The notes under the pieces are model-generated. The model had not been told where the DNA came from. It searched no databases and saw nothing but the letters and a program-made list of their open reading frames with translations. This document shows positions 24,719 through 32,691 of a stretch of 44,051 bases of DNA, one piece after another. How positions within the stretch are numbered: position 1 is the stretch's first letter; each line of letters begins with the position of its first letter. Origin of the DNA: Oscillochloris sp. ZM17-4 (GTDB lineage: Bacteria; Chloroflexota; Chloroflexia; Chloroflexales; Chloroflexaceae); NCBI RefSeq assembly GCF_019599295.1, contig NZ_JAIEWN010000001.1, positions 417,535 through 461,585 of the forward strand, in the 5' to 3' direction. The position numbers were made by a program, and so were the translations under genes.

Positions 24719-25999
24719 CTAGATCGGCGCCGGCTCGCCCGCCGGGTCGGGCCGCCCCCGCCAGAGCGCGAGCGTGACGATCAGGCCGGCGAGCGCGAAG
24801 ACCCCGGCGAGGATGAGGGCGAGCGTCCTCGGCGCGGCCCCGGCGTCGCTGGCGCGGCCGGTGAGGTAGCTGGAGAGCGCGGTGGCCAGGGTCATGCCGG
24901 CGTACTCGACAGCGAAGACCCGGCCGCGCAGCCGCTCGGGCAGGCGCATCTGGAGCAGGGCCGTGCTGAAGACCCACTGGATGCTGCCGCCCACATGGGC
25001 CAGCACCACGCAGAGCATGGCCACGGCCAGCGTGGGCGAGTAGCTGAAGCCAATGTAGCCCAGGGCTGAGAAGAAGAAGGACAGGCCAATGGCGCGGCGC
25101 ATAAAGCTCTGCCCGTCGCCGAAGAGCCGCTGGGCCAGGATCGGCCCGATCCCCGCGCCCGCCCCGCGCGCCGCGTAGAGCAGCCCGATGCTCAGCGCGC
25201 CGCCCTCCCCCAGGGGGAACAGCTCGCGGCCGAACAGGGCCAGCAGCAGCAGCACCCCGCCGGCCATGCTCCACATCATCTTCGAGAAGGTGATCCAGGC
25301 CACCTCGCGGTGCGTGAAGATGTAGCGCAGCCCCTCGGCCAGTTCGCTTAGCGCCCGCGAGGCCGGCGCGGCCCCTGCCTCCTGTCTCCTGCCTCCTGCC
25401 TCCTGGCCCTCGCCCACCCGCACGGTGAAGATCAGCGCGGCCGACAGGAGGTACGACCCCGAGTCGAGCAGAAACGAGGCCTGCACGCCGAGGGTGCCGA
25501 CCACCAGGCCGCCGAGGGCCGCGCCCAGGGCCAGCATCGCCGACCAGGTGGCCCCGCTGATCGCGTTGGCCGCCACCAGCTCCTCGCGGGCGCACACATC
25601 GGGGGTGATCGCCGAGCGGGCCGGCTCGAAGAACGAGGTCAGCACCACCTTCAGGGCGACCACCGTGTAGACCAGCCAGAGGTCGCCCACGGTGTGGACG
25701 AGCAGCAGCAGCAGCACCAGCAGCGCCCGGCCGATGTCGCTTGCGATCAGCACCGTGCGGCGGGGCAGCCGGTCGACCACCACCCCGGCGAAGGGGCCGA
25801 CCAGGGCGCCGGGCAGGAACTGGGCCACCATCAGCAGGCCCACCGCCTCGCCCGAGCCGGTCAGGTTGAGCAGGAGCGTGAACAGGGCGATGCTGTCGAG
25901 CCAGTCGCCGAGCTGGCTGACGAGCTGGCCGTACCAGAGCCGGCGGAATGGCTTGTTGCGTCGCAGCAGGGCGACATAGCCCACAGACGTCGTGGTCAT
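24719..25999 (-). CDS. MFS exporter (EntS/MFS_3-like)
   Basis: A 426-residue twelve-TM transporter of the drug- or siderophore-exporter branch. Features are NKPFRRLWYGQLVSQLGDWLDSIAL at the first TM, GALVGPFAGVVVDRLPRRTVLIASD (motif A) between TM2 and TM3, and LTSFFEPARSAITPDVCAREELVAANAISGATWS after TM4. The start at 25999 is supported by GAAGG five bases upstream; the open frame goes on to 26077 through palindrome DNA. The central cytoplasmic loop (about residues 197-209) is encoded by a 7-bp tandem repeat (25374-25408) that has kept the frame. Substrate unknown. The gene is convergent with the dehydratase. Confidence 0.87.
   Translation of the reverse strand: MTTTSVGYVALLRRNKPFRRLWYGQLVSQLGDWLDSIALFTLLLNLTGSGEAVGLLMVAQFLPGALVGPFAGVVVDRLPRRTVLIASDIGRALLVLLLLLVHTVGDLWLVYTVVALKVVLTSFFEPARSAITPDVCAREELVAANAISGATWSAMLALGAALGGLVVGTLGVQASFLLDSGSYLLSAALIFTVRVGEGQEAGGRRQEAGAAPASRALSELAEGLRYIFTHREVAWITFSKMMWSMAGGVLLLLALFGRELFPLGEGGALSIGLLYAARGAGAGIGPILAQRLFGDGQSFMRRAIGLSFFFSALGYIGFSYSPTLAVAMLCVVLAHVGGSIQWVFSTALLQMRLPERLRGRVFAVEYAGMTLATALSSYLTGRASDAGAAPRTLALILAGVFALAGLIVTLALWRGRPDPAGEPAPI
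25374..25408. repeat. 7-bp tandem repeat inside the MFS coding sequence, 5 units
   Basis: On the plus strand the units are CCTGCCT, CCTGTCT, CCTGCCT, CCTGCCT and CCTGGCC. Read on the minus strand they encode QEAGGRRQEAG in the hydrophilic loop between the two halves of the transporter. The insertion is tolerated because it lies outside the membrane helices and the net frame is kept. Confidence 0.9.
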
Positions 26000-26013
26000 T
26001 GTTACCTTCGGGA

Positions 26014-26075
26014 GGGGCGCAGCAGCACGATGTGGCCCCGCCCTCGGGCGGGGCCATATCGTGCTGCTGCGCCCC
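26014..26075. repeat. 30-bp palindrome, loop TC
   Basis: The arms 26014-26043 and 26046-26075 pair over 30 bp with one G-T wobble (26032/26057). The right end extends to CTGCTGCGCCCCAAC, the same end as the 16704 element. It lies between smpB and the MFS gene on the minus strand and starts 15 bp past the smpB stop; on its other side it reaches to within 15 bp of the MFS start. Confidence 0.93.
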
Positions 26076-26089
26076 AACAGGGCGGCGTC

Positions 26090-26566
26090 CTAATCGCGGT
26101 TGCGCGACTTCATCACCCGCTCGATGTCGCGCTGGGCGTCGCGCTTGGCGATATCCTCGCGCTTGTCGTAGTTCTTCTTGCCGCGGGCCACGCCAAGCTC
26201 CAGCTTGGCCCGCCGGCCCTTGAAGTAGATCTTCAGGGGCACGATCGTCAGGCCCTTCTGGCGGACGAGCCCGTCGAGGCGGCTGATCTCGCGGCGGTGC
26301 ATCAGCAGCTTGCGCGGGCGGGTCGGCTCATGGTTGAAGTAGGTGCCCGACTGCTCGTAGGGCGAGATGTGGCTGTCGTAGAGGTACAGCTCGTCCTTGA
26401 AGATGCGGGCGTAGCTGCCGCGCAGGTTCACCCGTCCGGCCCGCACCGACTTGATCTCGCTGCCCGTCAGCACGATCCCAGCCTCGTAGGTCTCCTCGAT
26501 CGCGTAGTCGTGGTGGGCCTTGCGGTTGTCGGCCACGACGCCGGGGTTCTGGTCTTTTCCGCTCAT
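26090..26566 (-). CDS. smpB: SsrA-binding protein
   Basis: A 158-residue protein that binds tmRNA and delivers it to stalled ribosomes for trans-translation. The beta-barrel motifs are [64 protein letters not shown] and [32 protein letters not shown]. The basic C-terminal tail ([13 protein letters not shown]) is the part that enters the mRNA channel. The start at 26566 gives the family's usual length (about 150-160); the frame goes on through a heptamer array to 26779 without similarity. No ssrA gene was found nearby. Confidence 0.95.
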   Translation of the reverse strand: MSGKDQNPGVVADNRKAHHDYAIEETYEAGIVLTGSEIKSVRAGRVNLRGSYARIFKDELYLYDSHISPYEQSGTYFNHEPTRPRKLLMHRREISRLDGLVRQKGLTIVPLKIYFKGRRAKLELGVARGKKNYDKREDIAKRDAQRDIERVMKSRNRD

Positions 26567-26590
26567 GGCTGGCTCATGCGCTATCGCGCA

Positions 26591-26630
26591 GGGGACAGGG
26601 GACAGGGGACAGGGGACAGATCGCTGTCCC
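26591..26630. repeat. 7-bp tandem repeat GGGGACA x4 with hairpin
   Basis: Four exact GGGGACA units (26591-26618). The last overlaps a hairpin GGGACAG/CTGTCCC (26613-26619 and 26624-26630, loop ATCG). The array lies 25 bp upstream of the smpB start, in its 5' leader. Confidence 0.92.
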
Positions 26631-26695
26631 TTCCCCTCCCCTGTGCCCTTGTAAAAGAGGAAATGGAGGGCGGCGCCCCCCATCATGCTGCCTTT

Positions 26696-26701
26696 ATTAT
26701 A
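26696..26701 (-). promoter_or_regulatory. candidate -10 box of smpB
   Basis: A perfect TATAAT on the minus strand, about 130 bp upstream of the smpB ATG; no clear -35. The resulting leader would include the GGGGACA array. Confidence 0.4.
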
Positions 26702-26781
26702 GCACGCTACCCCTGGGCGGCATCGGCCCGATGGATGATGCGGCGGGGCTGAGATGCCCGAATCTTTCCTGAATGTCACGC

Positions 26782-26810
26782 TTGTAAAATCGTCGCCTCA
26801 ATGGCATAAT
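26782..26810 (+). promoter_or_regulatory. candidate promoter of the subtilisin gene
   Basis: TTGTAA (26782-26787) and CATAAT (26805-26810) are separated by 17 bp, giving a leader of about 150 nt to the GTG at 26967. Confidence 0.5.
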
Positions 26811-26966
26811 GTTCGCCATCCTCTTGGTCGTTGGTCATAAGGGAGCTCAAAGTCCGCCCCCAGCACGGGCGGAGTCTGGCATATCCACGGTCTCCATCGC
26901 GGGTATGCCGGCGTGTGCCGTTGCGCTCATGTGGTCGCACAGCATTTGTGTGAAAGGAACCCGCAG

Positions 26967-29900
26967 GTGTCTCGAATCAACCGGACGGTCACCCTCGCCC
27001 TGATCGCCATGCTCCTGGCCGCCATGTCCAGCACCGCCCTGGCCCAGACGCCGGCGCAGGCCCGCAGCAGGGGCGGGCCCATCCGCCTGCGCGCCGGCAC
27101 CTTCACCCCCAGCGCGGGCGAGCGGGCCAATGTCCCCGCCCGCCTCACCCGCGGCCCCGACGCCAGCGGCGCGCCCGGCTACTACATCGTCCAGTTCAAC
27201 GGCCCCGTGCGCCAGCAGTGGAAGGACGCCCTTGCTACGATGGGCGCGACTGTGCTCGACTACATCCCCGACAACGCCTTTAAGGTGCGTATGACGGCCG
27301 CCCAGGCGGCCTCGCTGGGCGCTGCGGCCACGGTGGCTTGGGTCGGCCCCTTCGAGCCGGCCTACGCCCTCAGCCCCACGCTCGCCGCCAGCGGCCAGCA
27401 GATCGCCCGCGTCTCCGTCGAGCGCGGCGGCGACCGCCAGGCGGTGATCGCCCTGGCCGCCCAGCTCGGCGCGGCGGTGGCCGACACCGCCGACGGCAGC
27501 CTGATCGTGGCCGCCGACCGCGCCCAGCTCGACCAGCTGGCCACTCAGGGCCGCGATGTGGCATGGATCGAGCCATACGTGCTGTTCGAGAAGCATAACG
27601 AGTACGGCGGCGGCGGGATCATGGGCGGCACAATCGCCAACAACTCTGGCTACGACGGCTCGACCCAGATCGCTGCCGTGGCCGACACCGGCATCGGCGG
27701 CGGGACAGACAGCACCGCCCACCGCGACATCCCGGCCAGCCGGATCACCGCGATCTACAACTGGCCCGGCGTCACTGACAGCTGCTTCAAGACGATCACC
27801 AACGATGGCTCGATCGATGTGGACAGCGGCCACGGCACTCACGTGGCAGGCTCGGTGCTCAGCGGCGGCACGCCCGGCACCGGCGTCGGCAAGGGCGTGG
27901 CCCCCGCCGCCCACCTGGTCTTTCAGTCCACCGAGAACTATGTCACTGTCTCCTCCCTCTGCAAGTCGCTCTATGGCTACACCAACGGCTACTACCTGAC
28001 CGGCCTGAACGACCTGAACGGCCTGTTCCTCCAGGCCTACAACGCCGGCGCGCGTGTCCACGCCAACTCCTGGGGCTCCAGCCAGGCCGGCGTCTACACC
28101 GCCAACAGCGTGACCACAGACAACTTCATCTGGGGCCACCGCGACTTCACGATCACCTTCTCGGCCGGCAACTCCGGGGCCGACGCCAACGCCGACGGCG
28201 TGGTGGACAACGACTCGATCGGCTCGCCGGCCACCGCCAAGAATGTGATCACCATCGGCGCCAGCGAGGGCGACCGCCAGGGCAACTACCAGTGCGACAC
28301 CGGCCTAACTTATGTCTCGGCCGACACCGCATACCAGAGCGGGCAGACCTGCTCCAGCATGGGCGGGGTCAACTTCCTCGGCACGCCGCGCCAGCGCTGG
28401 GGCTTCACCGCCAACCCGATCGCCGACGACCCGACCGGTGGCAACGCCCAGCAGATGGCGGCCTTCTCCTCGCGCGGGCCGACCGACGACGGCCGGATCA
28501 AGCCCGACGTGGTCGCCCCCGGCACCTGGATCCTCTCGACCTACTCGGATAACTACCAGCAGGGCTACGACCCCTCCGCCAACCCGCGCAACGGCGCCTT
28601 CCAGTCCGACGGCTGGGGCATCCCGCTGAACGCCTACTACAAGTACTTCGGCGGCACCTCGATGGCTAACCCGCTGGCCGCCGGCGCGGCGACGGTGGTG
28701 CGCGACTTCTACCAGAAGGCCTACAGCGCCAACGCCAGCGCGGCCCTGGTCAAGGCGACCCTGATCAACTCGGCGGTGGACCTGCTCGATGAGAATAACG
28801 ACGGGGTCAACGACAACGACTTCCCCATCCCCAATGTCCACGAGGGCTGGGGCCTGATCAACCTGGCCGCCGCCACCGACGGCACGGCCGAGTTTGTCGA
28901 TAACACGGCCGGCCTCTCAACCGGCGGGACAGCCAGCTCCAGCTACGCCGTGCCCGGCGGCGCGCCCTTCAAGGTCAGCCTGGTCTGGAGCGACTACCCC
29001 TCCACCACCACGGCCTCGGTCAACCTGGTGAACAACCTGAACCTGACGGTGACCAGCCCGACCGGCACGGTCTACCGGGGCAACGTCTTCAGCGGCGGCT
29101 GGTCGCAGACGGGCGGCAGCGCCGACGCGGTGAACAACGTCGAGAACGTGTACGTCCAGTCGGCGGCGGCCGGCACCTGGACGGTGACGGTGACGGGGGC
29201 GAATGTGCCGCAGGGGCCGCAGCCCTTCGCCCTGGTGGTGCGCGGCGCCACGGTGGCCCCGCCGCCCCCGCCCCCCGGCACGCCCGGCACCCTGAGCGCC
29301 ACGGCCGCCTCCAGCAGCCAGATCGGCCTGAGCTGGGGGGCGAGCAGCGGCACGGTGGATAGCTATAAGGTCGAGCGCTGCCAGGGCGCCGGCTGCTCCA
29401 GCTTCGCCCAGGTCGGCACCGCGACGACGACCAGCTTCAGCGACAGCGGCCTGACCGCCGGCACCAGCTACAGCTACCGCGTGCGCGCATCGAACGCCAG
29501 CGGCGACTCGGGCTACTCGAACACGGCCAGCGCCACCACCGGCTCCGGGCCGACCAACACCGGCTTCCTGAGCCCCTCGGCCAACGCTGCGGTGACGAGC
29601 GGCTCGGGCGACAACAACGGCTACCAGACGACTCCGACCAACGCCTATGACAACGATGGGCTCTACGCCGTGGACACCAACAGCGGCAGCGGCACCAGCA
29701 CCTCGTGTACGAACAACCGCAAGGACCGACACATCTTCTACAACTACAACGTGGCGGTGCCGGGCGGGGCGACGGTCAGCGGCATCGAGGTTCGCCTCGA
29801 CGCCAAGGCCGACTCGACGACCGGCGCGCCCAAGATCTGTGTCGAGCTCTCGTCTGACGGCGGGGCCACCTGGACGGCGGCCAAGACCACGACAACCCTG

Positions 29901-30074
29901 AGCACCGCCGAGGCGACTTACATCGTCGGCGGGGCCGCCGACACCTGGGGCCGCAGCTGGACGGGCGCGAACCTCGGCAACTCCAGCTTCCGCGTCCGCC
30001 TGACCAACGTGGCCTCGAACACCTCGCGCGACTTCTCGCTCGACTGGGTGAGCGTGCAGGTCACCTATCAGTAG
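26967..30074 (+). CDS. secreted subtilisin-like (S8) peptidase with Fn3 and C-terminal sandwich domain
   Basis: A 1035-residue extracellular protease. A signal peptide (about 1-27, ending STALA) is followed by a propeptide-like region (about 50-205) with two alpha-beta inhibitor-like halves. The S8 domain has the triad D240 (AAVADTGIGGG), H289 (SGHGTHVAGS) and S565 (GGTSMANPLAAG), with the oxyanion Asn likely in TFSAGNSGAD. A jelly-roll domain (about 650-755), a Pro-rich linker, one Fn3 domain (about 765-850, LSATAASSSQIGLSW) and a further beta-rich domain with paired Cys follow. The GTG at 26967 is chosen: AAAGGAA lies upstream and the signal peptide starts cleanly there; the frame extends 18 codons back. 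The stop TAG runs straight into a heptamer array. Confidence 0.92.
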   Translation: MSRINRTVTLALIAMLLAAMSSTALAQTPAQARSRGGPIRLRAGTFTPSAGERANVPARLTRGPDASGAPGYYIVQFNGPVRQQWKDALATMGATVLDYIPDNAFKVRMTAAQAASLGAAATVAWVGPFEPAYALSPTLAASGQQIARVSVERGGDRQAVIALAAQLGAAVADTADGSLIVAADRAQLDQLATQGRDVAWIEPYVLFEKHNEYGGGGIMGGTIANNSGYDGSTQIAAVADTGIGGGTDSTAHRDIPASRITAIYNWPGVTDSCFKTITNDGSIDVDSGHGTHVAGSVLSGGTPGTGVGKGVAPAAHLVFQSTENYVTVSSLCKSLYGYTNGYYLTGLNDLNGLFLQAYNAGARVHANSWGSSQAGVYTANSVTTDNFIWGHRDFTITFSAGNSGADANADGVVDNDSIGSPATAKNVITIGASEGDRQGNYQCDTGLTYVSADTAYQSGQTCSSMGGVNFLGTPRQRWGFTANPIADDPTGGNAQQMAAFSSRGPTDDGRIKPDVVAPGTWILSTYSDNYQQGYDPSANPRNGAFQSDGWGIPLNAYYKYFGGTSMANPLAAGAATVVRDFYQKAYSANASAALVKATLINSAVDLLDENNDGVNDNDFPIPNVHEGWGLINLAAATDGTAEFVDNTAGLSTGGTASSSYAVPGGAPFKVSLVWSDYPSTTTASVNLVNNLNLTVTSPTGTVYRGNVFSGGWSQTGGSADAVNNVENVYVQSAAAGTWTVTVTGANVPQGPQPFALVVRGATVAPPPPPPGTPGTLSATAASSSQIGLSWGASSGTVDSYKVERCQGAGCSSFAQVGTATTTSFSDSGLTAGTSYSYRVRASNASGDSGYSNTASATTGSGPTNTGFLSPSANAAVTSGSGDNNGYQTTPTNAYDNDGLYAVDTNSGSGTSTSCTNNRKDRHIFYNYNVAVPGGATVSGIEVRLDAKADSTTGAPKICVELSSDGGATWTAAKTTTTLSTAEATYIVGGAADTWGRSWTGANLGNSSFRVRLTNVASNTSRDFSLDWVSVQVTYQ

Positions 30075-30121
30075 GGGACGGGGGACAGGGGACAGGGGAC
30101 AGGGCTCGCCCTGTCCCCTGT
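30074..30121. repeat. 7-bp tandem repeat GGGGACA x4 plus hairpin
   Basis: GGGGACG then GGGGACA three times in 7-bp steps (from 30074, the last base of the peptidase stop codon). The last units form the left arm of a 14-bp perfect hairpin, 30092-30105/30108-30121, loop TC closed by GGGC/GCCC. No T-run beyond three bases follows, so termination is possible but not certain. Confidence 0.9.
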
Positions 30122-30260
30122 TTGCGTGTCAGGCGCGGCTATGCTAAGCTCAACCTGTGTCCTAACTCCAACACGTTTCAGATACGACAGGGTTCGTAGC
30201 AGCTTTATCGTAACCGTGCCCTCTGCCCCCTGTGGCCTGCCCCCTTGAAAAGAGGTTCCT

Positions 30261-30977
30261 GTGCGCCACCGTGCCTCCCTCCTTCTGATCATCCTGGCCG
30301 GGCTGCTGACCGCATGCGGCGGCGCGGCCCAGCCCACGCCCACCCCCACGCCCACCCCGCTCGAGATCAGCGCCCAGGTTGGCCGGGCCACCCAGGCCGC
30401 CGAGAGCGTCCACTTCGCGATCAGCCTGGCCGGAAAGCCGGTCTACGCCGACAGCGGCAACATCTTTGTGCTCAACAGCATGGAGGGCGACCTGAAGCGC
30501 CCCGACAGCGTGCTGGCCGTGCTCAGCGTCAGCGCCGGCGCGGGTGTGGCCGAGATCCGCACCGTTGCCCTGGATGGCAAGCAGTACATCACCAACCCGA
30601 TCACCCGCGAGTGGTCATGCCTGGCACCGGGCAGCGCCTTCAACCCGGCGGTGCTCTTCGACCCGCAGCAGGGCGTCGAGCACCTGCTCCAGACGGGCTT
30701 CGACGATGTGACCCTGGTGGGCGTCGAGGATCTGGCCGGCAGGCCGAGCTACCACCTGCGCGGCACGATCGCCGGCGACAAGCTTCAGCCGATCAGCATG
30801 GGCCTGCTCGGCGCCGGGCCGGCCGCCGTCGACCTCTGGGCCGACCAGGAGACGCTGCGGGCCAGCAAGCTGGTGCTGGTGGACAGCTCCAGCGACGCGA
30901 CCGCGCCGAGCACCTGGACGATCACCTTCAGCGGCTACGGCAAGACGATCGACGTGCGCGCGCCGGCGGCATGTTAA
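30261..30977 (+). CDS. LppX/LprAFG-type (LprG-like) lipoprotein
   Basis: A 238-residue lipoprotein. The signal peptide ends in LLTAC with Cys19, then a Pro-Thr repeat linker. The rest matches the LppX_LprAFG layout: VHFAISLAGKPVYAD, DGKQYITNPITREWSCL, GVEDLAGRPSYHLRG and VDLWADQETL. Members have a half-barrel with a hydrophobic pocket that carries triacylated lipids or lipoglycans. The GTG start has AAAGAGG six bases before it. It is followed by an Rv1410/P55-like MFS gene, the same order as the mycobacterial lprG-Rv1410c operon, in which the pair moves triacylglycerides out of the membrane. A lipid export role is inferred from that match. Confidence 0.85.
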   Translation: MRHRASLLLIILAGLLTACGGAAQPTPTPTPTPLEISAQVGRATQAAESVHFAISLAGKPVYADSGNIFVLNSMEGDLKRPDSVLAVLSVSAGAGVAEIRTVALDGKQYITNPITREWSCLAPGSAFNPAVLFDPQQGVEHLLQTGFDDVTLVGVEDLAGRPSYHLRGTIAGDKLQPISMGLLGAGPAAVDLWADQETLRASKLVLVDSSSDATAPSTWTITFSGYGKTIDVRAPAAC

Positions 30978-30978
30978 T

Positions 30979-31049
30979 GTAGGGCCGAAGCATTTGCGCG
31001 CCGATTCTCCCGCGCCGGCAAGCATCCACAGCAAATGCTTCGGCCCTAC
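30979..31049. repeat. GTAGGGCCGAAGCAT family, 33-nt spacer type
   Basis: The arms 30979-30997 and 31031-31049 (19 bp, GTAGGGCCGAAGCATTTGC and complement) are perfect; the spacer 30998-31030 is 33 nt and not palindromic. The element begins one base after the LprG stop. Its right arm contains an ATG (31035) in frame with the MFS gene. Confidence 0.93.
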
Positions 31050-31058
31050 GCAGTATGT

Positions 31059-32564
31059 ATGCAAAAACGCCCAAACCTCACCCTGGCCCTGATCAGCCTT
31101 GCCATCTTCATCGGCGCGGTCGACCTGACGGTGGTGAGCGCGGCTCTGCCGCGGGTGATGGTGGACATGCGGGTGGAGATTGGCAGCGACCTGGGCCGGG
31201 CGGCCTGGGTGGTGAGCGGCTACCTGCTGGCCTACACCGTGAGCATGACTTTTATGGGCCGGCTGTCGGACATCCTCGGGCGGCGCGATGTCTACCTGAT
31301 CTGCCTGGGCATCTTTATCGCCGGCTCGGCCCTGGCGGCGGCGGCGGGCAGTCTGGAGTGGCTGATTGTCGGGCGGGTGGTGCAGGCTTTCGGGGCCGGG
31401 GCGATGGTGCCGATCAGCATGGCCCTGGCGGGCGACATCTTCCCGCCCGAGCGGCGCGCGGCGGCCCTGGGCGTGATCGGCGCGGTGGACACGGCCGGCT
31501 GGATGGTCGGTCACCTCTACGGCGGCGTGCTGATGCGGGCCTTCGATAGCTGGCGCCTGCTGTTCTGGCTGAACCTGCCGATCGGCCTGCTGGCCCTCGC
31601 GCTCACCTGGTGGGCGCTGCGCGGGGTGCCGCAGCGGCGCGCGGCGGGCGGCTTCGACTGGCTGGGCGCGGCGCTGATCAGCGCGAGCCTGATCGCCTTC
31701 AACGTGGGGCTGTCCGCCGGCGGCGAGCTGCGCGAAGACTTCTACGGCGAGCGGGCTGGGCCGCCGGCCTACGCCCTGCCCCTGGTGCTGGCCGCCCTGG
31801 CCCTGCTCGCCGGCTTCGTCTGGGCCGAGCGGCGCAGCGCCCACCCGCTGATCGACCTGACGATCTTCTATGACCGGGGCGCCGCCGCCGCCTGCGCGAT
31901 CAACGTGATGGTCGGATTCGCCCTGGCCCTGGCGATCACGAACGTGCCGCTGTTCATCAACACCCGCCTGGCCCTCCAAAACCCCGCCGACGCCGACATC
32001 CTGCGCCGCGCGGCCTGGGAGTCGGGCTGGATGCTCTCGGCGCTGACCCTGACCATGGCCGCCGCCGCCGTGCCCGGCGGCTGGCTGGCCGGCCGCATCG
32101 GCCCGCGCGCCCCCGCCCTGGCCGGGCTGGCCCTGGCCCTGGCCGGCGTGCTGATGATGAGTCGCTGGGGCGCCGAGAGCGCCTACCTGACCATGGGGCT
32201 AGAGCTGGCCCTGGCCGGCCTCGGGCTCGGCCTGGTGATCTCGCCGGTGGCCGAGGAGGTGATCGCCGCCGCCGCCGAGGGCCGCCGCGGCAGCGCCTCG
32301 GCCCTGGTGATCGCCCTGCGCCTGGTGGGCATGACCGCTGGCGTGGCCGCGCTGACCCTCTACGGCGTGCCGCGTCAGGACGCCCTGCGCCGCGCCGGGG
32401 CGAGCAACCCGCTGGCCTCCTCCGACCCGGCCCGCTTCCTGATGGACGTGGCCTCCCAGGTGATCGGCGAGACCTTCCTGCTCGGCGCGGCCGCCCTGGC
32501 CCTGGCCCTGCTGGCGGCGCTGTGGATGCGGGGTGGCAACGATCATCCTCGCGGGCCTATGTAA
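31059..32564 (+). CDS. Rv1410/P55-like MFS transporter
   Basis: A 501-residue MFS protein resembling mycobacterial Rv1410c (P55). Matches include FIGAVDLTVVSAALPRVM (TM1), YLLAYTVSMTFMGRLSDILGRRDVYL (motif A), GRVVQAFGAGAMVPISMALAGDIFPPERRA, GLGLGLVISPVAEEVI and SALVIALRLVGMTAGVAALTLYG. Rv1410 works with LprG to extract triacylglycerides and confers apparent drug tolerance. Start choice: ATG at 31059 lies right before the conserved region; an in-frame ATG at 31035 inside the repeat arm would add MLRPYAVC. Neither has a good ribosome-binding site. The stop codon TAA is formed by the next repeat element. Confidence is high for MFS and fair for the P55 link. Confidence 0.85.
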   Translation: MQKRPNLTLALISLAIFIGAVDLTVVSAALPRVMVDMRVEIGSDLGRAAWVVSGYLLAYTVSMTFMGRLSDILGRRDVYLICLGIFIAGSALAAAAGSLEWLIVGRVVQAFGAGAMVPISMALAGDIFPPERRAAALGVIGAVDTAGWMVGHLYGGVLMRAFDSWRLLFWLNLPIGLLALALTWWALRGVPQRRAAGGFDWLGAALISASLIAFNVGLSAGGELREDFYGERAGPPAYALPLVLAALALLAGFVWAERRSAHPLIDLTIFYDRGAAAACAINVMVGFALALAITNVPLFINTRLALQNPADADILRRAAWESGWMLSALTLTMAAAAVPGGWLAGRIGPRAPALAGLALALAGVLMMSRWGAESAYLTMGLELALAGLGLGLVISPVAEEVIAAAAEGRRGSASALVIALRLVGMTAGVAALTLYGVPRQDALRRAGASNPLASSDPARFLMDVASQVIGETFLLGAAALALALLAALWMRGGNDHPRGPM

Positions 32565-32631
32565 GGCCGAAGCATTCGCCCCTGATCCCCCGCTCTGCGC
32601 CATGCACGCGGTGCGAATGCTTCGGCCCTAC
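32561..32631. repeat. GTAGGGCCGAAGCAT family, 33-nt spacer type, supplies a stop
   Basis: The arms 32561-32579 and 32613-32631 pair over 19 bp, with one mismatch at the fourth base from the end; the spacer 32580-32612 is again 33 nt. The left arm reads GTAAGG instead of GTAGGG, and its TAA (32562-32564) is the stop of the MFS gene. An ATG in the right arm (32617) is in frame with the PuhE-like gene. Confidence 0.92.
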
Positions 32632-32691
32632 AGCGTTGACACTGCTCCGCCCGCGTGTTACCATCCATGCAACCACGTTGTATCTAATGTC

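Larger units (their letters stand above)
26567..26966. other. 400-bp divergent promoter region smpB / subtilisin
   Basis: Contains the GGGGACA array (26591-26630), a minus-strand TATAAT (26696-26701) and a plus-strand promoter (26782-26810). The remaining 150 bp is the probable leader of the peptidase mRNA; no gene is seen in it. Confidence 0.6.

Noticed and set aside
26090-26966. Possible tmRNA (ssrA) gene next to smpB
   Set aside because: No tRNA-Ala-like ends, T-arm or ANDLALAA-type tag sequence seen on either strand of the spacers.
27338-27598. Small overlapping frames in the subtilisin gene (for example 27338-27598, 28292-28552)
   Set aside because: They are Arg/Pro/Ala-rich shadows in other frames of a gene with an intact catalytic triad.
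31035-31058. MLRPY start as the proven start of the MFS
   Set aside because: It is in frame but has no ribosome-binding site, and the conserved MFS region starts at 31059; kept only as an observation about the repeat.
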